Shown: positions 23,416 to 34,699 of the stretch, one piece after another
How positions within the stretch are numbered: position 1 is the first letter of the stretch
Layout: the number at the start of each line of letters is the position of its first letter
Assembly (NCBI GenBank): GCA_034770075.1
Contig: CM068377.1
Location: 52,942,275 to 53,006,274 of the forward strand
DNA length: 64,000 nt
Direction: 5' to 3'
From: Aralia elata
Taxonomy: Eukaryota; Streptophyta; Magnoliopsida; Apiales; Araliaceae
Translations under genes and position numbers: made by a program
The notes under the pieces: model-generated
What the model was told of the DNA's origin: nothing
The model's database searches: none
What the model saw: the letters and a program-made list of their open reading frames with translations, nothing else

Positions 23416-23620
23416 AACGGTTTGCTGAATTAGCGTAAACGGTTTGCTGAATTAGTGTATTCGGTTTGCTAAATTGTTGAATCCAGTTTACTGAATTTAT
23501 GAATCCGGTTTACTGAATTAGTGAATCTGGTTTGCTGAATTGTAGGATAGTTTGAATCCAGGCTGTTGGATTGGTATGTATGGATAATCCAACTTACTGG
23601 ATTAGGCATTCCGGTTTAAT
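23416..23620 (+). repeat. CTGAATT minisatellite, second LTR copy
   Basis: Counterpart of 1693-1885, with the same cggtttgctgaatt core and point differences between units. Confidence 0.7.
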
Positions 23621-24195
23621 GGATTATAAAGAAGAACATATACAATGAAAGACTTATTGTTAAGTCATAAGGTTTATGATCAAGTAGTATTACAATCATG
23701 TTCTCAAATAGTTGATGTATAGTGGATGGGCTAAACGATTCCTTCAGGGAGCGGAGGTATATACGAACTAGCAACCGATCTAACTCACTGTGAAAATAGT
23801 GTAGACGAGACGGAAACTAGTTTGTTGGTTGTTTGTAGGAAACCACCCAGATTACTATATTGAACACCGTTAGAGAATCGATTTGTGCTAAGTATAGGAT
23901 TGTGGATATACATGATGACAAGGATAAATGCATGGTGGCATGTGTGAGATTAAGTAAATATATATTATGAATATGTACATATTTATGGATGGTGTAGAGT
24001 GTAATAAAAGAACTATATAACCTAATATAATTAAATATTAGGAACGAAAAATTTAATAACCGAAGGGTTATAGCTATAGAAAAAGCATAGTGTTTGATCT
24101 ATATGGGTTATGTGGCATGTCTCAACATATTAAATTATGTTAAGGTATATATAGAATAAATATGAGAAATAAATGAATAGCAATCTTATGAGATG

Positions 24196-24234
<39 letters not shown>

Positions 24235-25886
24235 TGTTTATTATATAATAAACAAATAACATGAAGTATTGTAAATTAATCTTTATATGTTAAGTATGAT
24301 GATTAATAATGGCGATTGAAGTGTACTAGTAAAAGTAATGCAAGAGAGACTTATTTTAATATATCTCAGTTATTATTTATTTTAACTTAATTAAGGAAGA
24401 ATTTAATTGAGTTATATAAATAAATGTTAGTGAATAGTTATTTTAAATTCCAAATTTTGTAGAAAAGAAATCCTAATTAAATATTAAGATAAGATAAATA
24501 TATGGGTTGATTTATTTTATTTCATGACCCAAAGGATTTAATTAATTAAGTAATAAATAGAATTAGGGAGAGTCAATATATATATATATAAGGATAAGAA
24601 ATGAAAAAGGAAATAAAATATGTATGTATATCAATTGCCTCCCATTTCTCATTCTCGGCAAAAACAAAAGGAAGAGAGAGAGAGAAATCCGACCGGGAGG
24701 AAGAGAGAGAAGAAGAGAGAGGGAAAGCTCGACCATGGAAGGAGGAAGATAATAAGATCAAGCCATGGAAGAAGATCCATGGAAGGAAAGAAAGAAAAAA
24801 ATGAAGAACTCAAGGTAAAACTCAAAACTTTACCCATTTTATTGTGATTTAACTTTGATCTAGGTTTGGGTTGTTGTTATTAAACTTTATAATGATAGAT
24901 TTAAATGATTTATGATGATTCATGGTTGGATCTAGAGGTTTGATGGGTGGTTAAGCTTGGATTTGAGAAATAATTTCTTAAAACTCTAAAACCATCATTT
25001 TTCTCTTTGATCCTTAGATCCGCATAGTGGGTATTGATGAAAAATTATATAGACTTAATATGTTGTAATATTATGAGTTAAGAGTTCATAGAACTTAGAA
25101 TCATCTGATTTGGTTGTGTAAAACTCAAAATATGAAAATCGAAAGGAGAGAAGCGAAGGTTATTTTTTCTCAAATTAAATGAACTAGTGAGCTGCTGCCC
25201 AAAAATAAACATTCGGGGTTAGCTAATTTACTCTAAAAATTCTAGGCTTTTGGTATGTTATTGTACACTAAATAAGATTTACATAGACTCTAGAACGGAC
25301 TAATTCCCACATCGGAGCAAAGAGTTATGACCATTCTAGGTAATGATGCAAAACTGTCCAGCGAATTTTGGTCAGCCCCCTTACGTGCGATTCCTGTATT
25401 GATGTGTTGAGAATTGAAACAATTTCAGTAGGACAAAGTTATAGATATGGAAGCTAGCTTTATACGGCCGCTGAAATCACCCAAAAATTGTAAATAACGA
25501 AGAAGTTATGACGGTTTAAGCGAGGTTGGGTCTGAAATTGGCGAGCTGACTTTGGCTAGGCGATGCGATTTTGACGTCCAATACTAAAACAAGCATAACT
25601 TTTGCATACGAAGTCCAAATTTGATAATTCAAGATGTTTTAGAAAGCTTAAAGATAATACTACAATTTTATATAATAAAAACTAAATTTTGTTTTCAGAA
25701 AAGGTCAAAATGGGCATTTTTAAAGATGTTGCTCAACCAGATGCGAACGAAAGGTGTCGGGTTTGCGTTTTATGAACCGTAAAGCGTTCCGAACCTACTA
25801 ATTACCGTTCTAAGTATTATAAAGTGTAAATCTTGAATAGTGAGGTAAGAATTAACCATAATGGGTTATATTTTAAAAGTTTAAAT

Positions 25887-26754
25887 ACTTAACTCCATGT
25901 TAAGTATAAATGGAAGATGTTAAGCGAAAGATTGATTAAACATTTTTCTTGTTAATCTACTATACATCTAAAACGATGTGGAGATATTTGATAAGAACTT
26001 AACTACATGTTAAGTATTAATTGAAAAGAAATACCTTGAGGATATAATATGAAGTTAAATGATTACTTGAATGTTGATGTAATTTTTCTATTAACCTAAT
26101 AAACATGTAAAGGATGTTAATACAAGAGTATAAGAACTTAGCTAAAGTGTTAAGTAAACATTAAAAACAAGTTGCCTAAAGGCAAGATGAGAGAGTTATT
26201 TAATTAACTTTAATGAATATAATACATTGATATAATGTAACTTCAGACTAAGACTATTTAACCGGACGGTAAATGTCAATAAAAAGGAAAACATAAAGAA
26301 ATATGATACGATTGTTAACTAAATATTGTTAACAAATGTAATACCTCTAATATGATGTAACGACGACTGCGATAACTTAACCAAACGTTAAGTGTCGATC
26401 AAAAGAGAAGTTTAAAGAAAGATGAGTTGAACGTTAACCTTATTAATGTTAACAATAATTATACATCGAGCGTGATGTAAAGATAAGATTTAAGACTTAA
26501 CTAAATGTTAAGTATCAATCGAAGACAGTTATAAAGGGACATGATATAAAGGGTTATCTAATTAACCTTAATCAATTATATGGAATGAAAGGCTCTCAAT
26601 ACAGAGTCAAGTCAAGCTTTAAAAATTTAACCGACTGTTAAGTGTCGACTAAAATAGAATGTGGCGAGACGTAAAAGAAAGTATAACACGATTATGTTGT
26701 ATGGACAATAATAAGTCCTAAAAAGCTTTAAACACTGGAACAACTGTTAAGTGT
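25887..26754 (+). repeat. Hairpin array in LARD 3' LTR
   Basis: Counterpart of 6932-7793. Most acttaac-N5-gttaagt dyads are intact; unit four has a changed right arm (ggtaaat) and unit seven reads atttaac...gttaagt. Confidence 0.7.
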
Positions 26755-27262
26755 CAGTTAAAGAAATAGATTAAAGAATATAGATTATAGTTAACATAAA
26801 TAATGGTTAAGATTTATTATGTGGCTGATTATTGTGTCGTTGTACACTTAAAATTGTGTAGGATACTAGAAAGACGAGCTACCATAGCTTTGCGTGGCGT
26901 GCTTTAAGGCAAGTTTTTCAGTAACTTGCTCCTGTGTGTTAATATGTATAGATTTATGCATAAGACAATAACTGAGAACTGTTGTTCTATATAACCAAGT
27001 TGATTTTTGATTGCTATATAATGCGAATATGCTATGTGAAGCATGAAAGGTGTATGCATAATAAATTGCACATCATGAAGGTATGAAACTTAGATAGAAG
27101 CATTGCATGAGATTTATTATGTATGCATGAAAATCAGGTGTGTATGCTATGTGAAGTATGAAAGGTGTATACTGTTAGACTTGCTGAGCCGTAGTGCTCA
27201 ATCTTGCAAATAATTTTGCAGATAAACACAGAATTAGTAGACGGACAACGTAATGACGATTA

Positions 27263-29084
27263 TGAACGTAGTATGCACACAAGCCAATCATATTTGATAT
27301 GATGTAGCATATACTTTATAATCTTAATAATTTATTAATAAAAGAATTGATTTTCTTAAAAGGCATTTTATATTATCTACATGGTACTGTTATATTAAAT
27401 GTGATAAACCCATAGTTTTGAGCAATGCTTTTAGAATCATGATGGTGATCATGCTAATGAGATCTAAATTCAAGATAGCTCACAAACTAAAATCGTTCCT
27501 AATCGTTGGATTACTAAATAGGGGATTAGTGAATCCGGATAGATTAGTACATACGTTGCTTGCCCTTAAGAAGAGGATGATTGATCTCATAATCATTTGT
27601 GTGGAGACACTAAAGCAAGTATGTAGGTGCTTATTGGAGAATAAGTTCACTGAACGTGACTCGCTAAGGAATACCTAATGGAGTTTTACTCGCCTGTCAA
27701 TAGGAATTCCAATAGTGATAGTAGTACAAGTGATCCTTGGACTTGAGATCATCATAGTATCTCGTGTATGATGAGTTATACTTTGACATGTCCCTTAAGA
27801 CCTTTAGGGTATATCAAAGGGTATGATTGGGTATAATAAGTTGTACATGGAGATAGGTGAATGATCAAAAAAAAATCTACCACGTCTAGTAAAAGATGTG
27901 AATGTCCTATGTGATTCGATAAATGACAACTCAGTAGTCCTTGGCCAAGGCAGGATGAAATTAGAAAGGAGTTTCTAATTTGCATTATTTAGAGTTGTAC
28001 ATTTGGGAATCGAAATACATATAATTAAATAAAATAAGACTTGACAGTAAATCCATGTCTTATATTTAATTGGGACATTGTATGGTAGAAGGATTGAATT
28101 GTACAGTAACTATGCACTGAAATGTTCTTTTGTGATTAATGTTGAAATCTATATTATCTGGAAAAGTCGTTGATCGCTAAGGGGGCTTACCCTTATTGTA
28201 GAATAAATATTATTTATTTAAATGAATTAAATAGTTTAATTTATTTATTTAAATAAGATTATAATTGTTCTAATTGATTTATTCACAACCGGTTTAATAT
28301 GGAGAACCTAAAGGGTCACACCGCAAAAGAAAAATATTTATTTAAGAAGTAATGGCATAATTGTAATAATAAGTTAAGTGTATTTAATTTAATCTATGGA
28401 GATAGAATAAATTAAATAGCTTAATATTTATTATTTAATATTTTAGAAATATTAATTATAAATTAATAAGAGGAGTCTTATTATTATTATTACTATTACT
28501 AGAATTTAATTCCTAATAGGGATTGGAAATTAATTAATAGAAGTACTCTCCCATAAATTTCTAATTGGATTAGGAGCATAATTAATTAAAGGAGTTTAAT
28601 TATAATAGAAACTATAATCCTACATAGGTTAGGGAAGGGTTATTCCTACATCTATAAATAAGAGGAGTCTTATCAGACATTAGGTTTACACACTCTTGTA
28701 TGAGATTGTGGAGAGTACTTGTAATTTCTATAGAGATAGAAACTAGGGTTTTGCCAATACCCAACTTCTTGAATAACTATTCTTCCTTGGTGGATCACCT
28801 CTAGAGGCCAAACACTTAAGTGGCTAACGTTGATCAAGAAAAGGAATTTAGTCGGTGGAATTCAAGGAGAACGCGAAGGAATTGGAGGTGAACTTGTACC
28901 CGAGGAAGCACGGTTCTACGAGGGTATAATTTCTTAATCTCTATCTCTTTCGTTTATATCGTTAATTGAGCACATAGATTGATTATGGTGATGGTTTGTA
29001 TAAAATTTGAAAATTTGATTTTATCGCGCTTCCGCTTTATTTATGTAATTTGATTGCATGTTCGCGTCATATACAAACCTAACA
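27263..29084 (+). mobile_element. Copia element 1 5' LTR (1822 bp)
   Basis: It starts TGAACGTAGTATGCAC and ends ATACAAACCTAACA. A TATA box is at 28653-28660. Most of the LTR is AT-rich and non-coding; an 86-codon frame at 27418-27678 is not conserved in copy 2. Confidence 0.9.
28653..28660 (+). promoter_or_regulatory. TATA box of Copia 1 5' LTR
   Basis: TATAAATA in tctataaataagag. It is conserved in all copies of this LTR here: 36090-36097, 47335-47342, 54818-54825 and, on the minus strand, 38167-38174. Confidence 0.75.
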
Positions 29085-29085
29085 G

Positions 29086-29098
29086 TGGTATCAGATCC
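29086..29098 (+). other. Primer-binding site of Copia 1, altered initiator-Met type
   Basis: TGGTATCAGATCC lies one base after the LTR. Copy 2 has TGGTATCAGAGCC at 47769-47781, so copy 1 carries a G-to-T change in the primer match. Confidence 0.8.
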
Positions 29099-29201
29099 TA
29101 ATCTTGTGCTAATTATCAATTTTGATGGTTCCATGTGTGTATGGTATGCGATTGAATCAAAATTTTTGGGCGGAATCCGTTTTTTTTCGAATCTGCTACG
29201 C

Positions 29202-29321
29202 GGCGCAGCTGGGTTGACTCTAGTTCATTTTAGAGCACAGCTGCACCCAAACCCAGAAAGTCGTTTCTGTGGTTCACCGCAGCAGCGCCGTGTCCCAGTT
29301 CATTCTGAGCGCAGCTACGCC
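29202..29321 (+). repeat. Four-palindrome GC-rich cassette, CAGCTG core (Copia 1)
   Basis: Palindromes or remnants lie at 29202-29213 (ggcgcagctggg), 29235-29247 (gcacagctgcacc), 29277-29290 (ccgcagcagcgccg) and 29309-29321 (gcgcagctacgcc). Pairs one/two and three/four are each separated by a linker of type agttcattttgag. In the homologous cassette of copy 2 the core is CGGCCG instead of CAGCTG. Confidence 0.75.
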
Positions 29322-30269
29322 GGACAGCAGAATCCGAAAAATAATTTTTTCTTTCAATTAAAATAAATAGTTTATTTAATTGATATAAGTTTAAAATAAA
29401 GATGTTTATTTTATCTGGAATAGGATTTCAGATTGCTAAAATTCAAAGAGTTTAATTTGAATTTGGTTTTTGATTAAAATAAAAGAGTTTATTTTGTTTC
29501 AAAACTAAATATTAGCAAAACTTTTGCCCATTAATTGATATCAATGCATATATGGAATGGTTTTATTATTCATGAGATGAATGTTATTTATTGATACATA
29601 TAGAGATATGTATGATAATAAATACGAATTGATTATGGACTATTGACCAGTGTGTGATTGGATTTATTTTAGAGGATGCTTGAATTTATGGGTTTTTATA
29701 AATGAGGTCTGCGTACCTCGTCTTCTCTAATTTTTCTTAATGTAAATTCTATCTCCCTCCTATGTACTTCTCCTTGACTGCTGATCAAGGTTTCTATTTA
29801 TTGTAAATAGTTTATGTAATAGGACTAGTTAGAACTAATTTTGAAGAATTAGAGACAAAGGAGCAAGGAGCGCTTGAAGACCTGTTTGTAATGGAGCCCG
29901 GGTTTAAATGTAATAGTTATATTTAAATTTAATTCTTGCACCCTAGGTTTGACCTTTTGGTTCATTTGGTGGCTCTAGTGAACCAAACTAGAATAAAAGT
30001 CCATAATCAATCCGGGTAGAATATAGTATTCTATATGTGAATGCTTACTATGTATATATTATATATTATACAGCATGCTTCGCATGTTAGATAATATGAC
30101 GCGTATTTTATATATATATGTGCATGTGCGTTAAACAAGATGAGACAAATAATAACAAACCCTCAAAGAAATTATATTAAGTCCTAAGCGTTCAAAGATA
30201 TTTGGAATAGCGAACGTCGCCTTCTAGCATGGTAAAGCAATAGAGTATTAAATATTTAATATGAGTTTG

Positions 30270-30558
30270 TTGTGTCACCATAAGGTAAGTATTAAATATT
30301 TGAGATGTTGCTTTATCACATTTGATGATTATTAAGGAATTGAACATTACTGTTTTGTTGTGTCACCACAAGGACGGTATTGTTCTCTTCACATATATGG
30401 AAGTGCTAGGATGGACTTAACTTGGATAATTTTGATTCGAATGTGTCACCACTTGATCAAAATAATCTAAGAGGTAAAATACAAGGAGTTACATAGAGAT
30501 GTAATTGACAATAGTTGTCTACCTATTTATTTATATATCGTTTGTTGTGTCACCACAA
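30270..30558 (+). repeat. Four TTGTG-TCAC-CACAA hairpins in Copia 1 leader
   Basis: Units are at 30270-30283, 30358-30371, 30441-30454 and 30545-30558. Stem TTGTG/CACAA, loop TCAC; unit one has right arm CATAA (one G-T pair) and unit three keeps only GTG/CAC. Spacers of 70-90 bp are unrelated to each other. Copy 2 has the same four units with a three-base loop. Confidence 0.75.
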
Positions 30559-30756
30559 GGCTATATACATTTGAAATGGGATCCTTAGTCTCACTAGCAA
30601 ATCTTTAATTAGAATTGTCGAACTATATAATGAGGGTAATATAGTTTGATGAAAATAGTGGGAGATACCAATTTAAATAAAGACCTAACTTATTTTGGTA
30701 ATTAATTAAATGAATGTATGCTAAAATATTGTCTATTTCACATGCAGAATTTAAAA

Positions 30757-31612
30757 ATGTCAAACTCATTATCACTGCGTAGCATACTTGATGATAACAA
30801 ACTGACCGGACCGAATTACACGGACTGGTTAAGGAATTTGAGAATTGTTCTCACTACTGAAAAGATTTCTTATGTCTTAAATTCGCCAGTCCCTGCAAAT
30901 GTTGCAGAAACAGCCTCTGAGAAAGAGATTGTTACTTTCAGAAAGTGGCAAGATGATGCAATCCTGGCTCAATGCATCATGCTCGCATCCATGAGTAACG
31001 AGCTTCAGCGTCAATATGAAACTATGGATGCTCCTACTATATTGCTGCACCTCAAAGAGTTGTATGGTGAGCAAAGTAGGACTGCTAGATATCAGATATC
31101 TAAGGAGCTCTTCCGATCTCGTATGACTGAGGGGCACTGCTGTTGAGACTCATGTCCTTAAAATGATCAATCTGATTGAACAACTTGGATAGCTTGGGTT
31201 TGTGATGGATGGGGAGTTAAGCCAAGATTTGATCTTGCAGTCACTCCCGGACACCTTCTCACAATTTGTTGTGAATTTTCACATGAATAAGTTGGACGTC
31301 AACTTGCCTGAGTTACTTAACATGCTGAAAACTGCTGAATGTCACTTCTCATCCAACAAGAACCAAGTCTTACTAGTGGATGATTCTTCCAATAAAGGAA
31401 GAGGCCCAAGGTATCTTCTGAAAAGAAGAAAAACAAGAAGGCTAAGGGCAAGGCGAAGAGAAAAGATAAAAAGAAACCTGATCCATATAGCAAAGGAATT
31501 TGCTACCATTGCAATAAGCCGGGATACTAAAGAGGAACTGCAAGGAGTATCTTGCAGACCAGAAGAAGCTTGGAGAAGCTTCGACTTCCGATCTCGGTTT
31601 GTTCATGATTGA
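30757..31612 (+). pseudogene. Copia 1 gag, frameshifted
   Basis: The start ATG 30757 gives MSNSLSLRSILDDNKLTG; the upstream in-frame ATG 30718 is in leader sequence. The N-terminal part (PNYTDWLRNLRIVL, RQYETMDAPTILLHLKELYG) is the usual Copia gag domain. One extra G near 31133 shifts the frame, an in-frame TAG lies at 31190-31192, and the frame 31202-31612 continues gag (MDGELSQDLILQSLPDTFSQ). The zinc knuckle is ruined: GICYHCNKPGY is followed by a stop, where copy 2 has an intact CCHC. Gag would form the particle. Confidence 0.85.
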
Positions 31613-32429
31613 AATTAATTTTTCTGAAAGTCAAAATTCTACTTGGGTATTGGATACCAGCTGTAGTTCTCACATATATAATAATATGCAGGGACTAAGC
31701 AGAAGTAAAAAGCTAAACAAGGATGAAGTCGTCTTACGAGTGAGAAATGGAGCAAAGGTTGTTGCATTAGCTGTAGGGACTTATTGTTTAGCACTGCCTT
31801 CGGGCAAGTTCATTAGTTTAAATAAGTGTTATTATGTTCCGACACTCATTAGAAATATTATTTCAATTTCTGTATTGGATATGGATGGTTTTGATATTAT
31901 AATAAAGAACAACAGTTGTTCTATTTATAATAAAAATATTTTATATGGTGTTGGGAACCTACTGAATGGACTTTACATACTTGACTTGCATGAAAATATA
32001 CTTCAAATTGAACAAACTAAGAAAAGAAAAAGAGATGATATTAATTATACTTTTATGTGGCACTGTAGACTCAGTCATATCAATGAAACAAGATTATCCA
32101 AGTTGCATAAAGATGGGCTTTTAGAGCTATCTGATTACGAATCATATCCAACTTGTGAATCTTGTCTCATGGGTAAGATGACTAAATCTCCTTTTAGTGG
32201 AAATGGAGAAAGAGTTACAGAGTTGTTAGCGTTGGTACACACAGACGTTTGTGGACCTATGACAACGAAGGCACGAGGAGGGTATTCTTATTTTATTACT
32301 TTCACTGATGATCATTCTAGATTTGGATATGTGTATTTAATGAAATACAAATCTAAATCGTTTAAAAAGTTCAAAGATTCTATAAGCGAAGTAGAGAAGC
32401 AAACTGGTAAGAGTATTAAGATTCTTTGA
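31599..32429 (+). pseudogene. Copia 1 protease and integrase N-terminal half
   Basis: The protease site appears as STWVLDTSCSSHIYNN, where the usual Gly after Asp-Thr is Ser. Then come the pre-integrase zinc-binding region (HCRLSHINETRLSKLHKDGL, CESCLMGKMTKSPF) and the integrase core with VHTDVCGPM and FTDDHSRFGYVYLMKYK. The frame ends in TGA at 32427-32429, where copy 2 has CGA (51157-51159). It encodes polyprotein cleavage and DNA insertion functions; both are probably dead in this copy. Confidence 0.88.
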
Positions 32430-34039
32430 TCGGATCAAAGAGGGGAATACTTGACCATGAGTTTCTCAATTGTCTCAAAGAAAATGGTATAATCTCACAA
32501 TGGACTCCACCCGGAACGCCACAGTTGAGTGGTGCATCTGAAAGGAGAAATCGAACATTGTTGGACATGGTTCGTTCCATGATGAGTTTTACCGACCTTC
32601 TAGTATCCTTCTGGGGTTATGCCCTAGAATCGGCTGCATACCTACTTAACAAGGTACCTACCAAATCCGTCCCAAAGACCCCATATGAGATATGGATAGG
32701 GAGGAAACCAAATCTTAAGCATGTTAAGACTTGGGGTTGTCCAACTTATGTCAAAAGTTTTGAGCATGATAAGCTAAAGACTAGATCCGACAAATGTAGA
32801 TTCGTGGGATACCCTAAAGAAACATCAGGGTATTATTTCTATCATCCTACTGATCAAAAGGTGTTTGTTGCAAAACACGCTGCCTTCTTGGAAAAGGAGT
32901 TTATCCTTGAAGGGGTCAGTGGAAGTAAGATATATCTTGAAGAAGTTCAAGAACCACAAAATACTACGGATCAAAGTCAGCTACCTGACCAAGTAGAAGA
33001 ACCTACTGTACCATTACCTATTCGTAAATCTGGAACAGTACCAAAGATACCTGATAGGTATGGATTCATCATAGAGGATGATGATGAGGTACGCATCATA
33101 GATGATGATAATCCATTGACTTACGAAGAGGCTATGAGTAGTGAAGACTCAGAGAAATGGCTAGAAGCCATGAAATCCGAGATAAACTCCATGTATGAAA
33201 ACCAAGTATGGACTTTGGTTTCACCACCTGAGGGCATTAAGCCTATTGGGTGTAAATGGGTCTTTAAGAGAAAGACTGGAGCAGATGGCAAGGTAGAGAC
33301 CTATAAGGTCCAACTGGTTGCAAAAGGTTTCAAACAAAGACAAGGAGTTGACTATGATGAAACCTTCTCACCAGTAGTTGTGCTCAAGTCCATTCAGATT
33401 TTGCTTGCAATTGCAGCTTATTATGGCTACGAGATCTTGCAAATGGACGTGAAAACGGCCTTCCTCAATGGAGAGCTTGAGGAAAATGTATATATGATAC
33501 AGCCAGAGGGTTTTGTTTCAACGATTGGAACAAACCAAGTCTGTAAGCTACAACGATCCATTTATGAATTGAAGCAAGCTTCTCAAAGATGGAACATCCG
33601 TTTTGATGAGATAATCAAAAGGTTTGATTTTATCAAAAATGAGGATGAACCATGTGTGTACAAGAAGGTTAGTGGGAGCGCTGTTTCATTCCTTGTATTA
33701 TATATTGATGATATATTACTGATAGGGAATGATGTTCCTATGCTACAGTCGATCAAAATTTGGTTATCTAAACACTTCTCCATGAAGGACTTGGGTGAGG
33801 CATCCTATATTTTGGGGATAAAGATCTATAGAGATAGATCTAAAAGGATGCTAGGCTTGACCCAAGGAAAGTACATTGACTCGATGCTAAAGAAGTTTAC
33901 CATAGAAGATTCCAAGAGAGGTCTCATACCGATGAGCCATGGAATACATCTCTCCAAGAAACAGGCCCCAAAGACACCTGAGGAGAGAGACCGGATGAGT
34001 AAGATTCCTTATGCTTTCGCAATAAGATCTATCATGTAG
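32426..34039 (+). pseudogene. Copia 1 integrase C-terminal half and reverse transcriptase
   Basis: A 537-codon frame, entered after a one-base loss near 32456 relative to copy 2. Integrase continues with TPQLSGASERRNRTLLDM (the catalytic Glu), YLLNKVPTKSVPKTPYEIW and WGCPTYV. RT starts near residue 250 (EKWLEAMKSEINSMYEN) with MDVKTAFLNGELEENVYM near 338 and the catalytic YIDDILLIGND near 425. The end is broken at 34037-34039 (TAG), two bases being lost relative to copy 2 (tagtatg against tacggtatg). RT copies the element RNA. Confidence 0.9.
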
Positions 34040-34040
34040 T

Positions 34041-34690
34041 ATGATATGTACTAGACCAGATGTCGCTCATGCACTTAGTGTAACGAGCAGATATCAGTCG
34101 AATCCAGGAGAAGAGCACTGGAAGGTAGTGAAAAATATCCTAAAGTACTTGAGAAGAACTAAGGATGTATTTCTTGTCTACGGTGGGTCTGAATTAAAAC
34201 TAGAGGGCTATACAGACTCAAGTTTTCAAACGGACCAAGATGACAGTAAATCCATTTCAAGGTATGTGTTTACCTTAAACGGTGGCGCGGTGAGTTGGAA
34301 GAGTTCCAAGCAGCAAACAGTTGTTGATTCAGTGACAGAGGCAGAGTATATAGTGGCAAGTGAAGTTGTAAAGGAAGTTGTTTGGATGAAAAAGTTCATA
34401 ACTGAACTTGGAGTGGTTCTTAGCATTAGCGGAGCAGTACCTTTATTCTGTGACAACAACGGAGCTGTTGCGTAGGCTAAGGAACCCAGGACTCATCAGA
34501 AATCCAAACATGTGTTGCGGTGGTTTCATTTGATTGGAGAGATCATTGAAAGAGGAGATGTCACCCTGGAGCGTGTGGACTCTCAAGACAACATTGCAGA
34601 TCTATTTACTAAAGCTTTAACTCAACAGCAGTTTGATCGTCACTTAGAGAAGATGGGTATTAGATACCAAGGCAATTGGCTTTACTGCAC
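34041..34690 (+). pseudogene. Copia 1 RNase H
   Basis: The frame 34041-34475 reads CTRPDVAHALSVTSRYQSNP, then the RNase H segments GYTDSSFQTDQDDSKS and EAEYIVASEVVKEVVWMK. It ends in TAG 34473-34475; copy 2 has CAG at the same codon (53204-53206). The C-terminus continues in the same phase to about 34690 (DSQDNIADLFTKALTQQQF). It removes RNA from the RNA-DNA hybrid. Confidence 0.88.
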
Positions 34691-34699
34691 GTGGGAGAT
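34691..34699 (+). other. Polypurine tract of Copia 1
   Basis: GTGGGAGAT directly before the 3' LTR start TGAAAGTAGTATGC. The same tract precedes the LTR of copy 2 (53422-53430). Confidence 0.75.

Larger units (their letters stand above)
23110..27262 (+). mobile_element. LARD 3' LTR, left part
   Basis: Direct repeat of 1375-8281 without the solo-LTR insertion. It keeps the minisatellite, TA run, purine-rich leader and hairpin array. It is interrupted at 27263 by Copia element 1; the 5-bp target gatta is at 27258-27262. Confidence 0.88.
29099..30756 (+). other. Long 5' leader of Copia element 1
   Basis: About 1.66 kb without a long credible frame lies between primer site and gag. It holds a GC-rich four-palindrome cassette (29202-29321), repeated 'aaaataaa.gagtttattttg' segments (29340-29520), a small TA/TG stretch at 30104-30131 and four TTGTG hairpins (30270-30558). 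A pyrimidine-rich acceptor-like tctatttcacatgcag precedes gag at 30730-30746. Copia element 2 has the same arrangement at 47782-49486. Confidence 0.8.

Noticed and set aside
27418..27678. 86-codon open frame in the Copia 1 LTR, repeated at 34855-35115
   Set aside because: It is present in both LTRs only because they are copies. The matching part of the Copia 2 LTR is broken by stops, and composition is that of the LTR.
29058..29366. 102-codon frame over the end of the Copia 1 LTR, primer site and palindrome cassette
   Set aside because: It starts in the LTR and crosses the primer site; copies 2 and 3 do not keep it.
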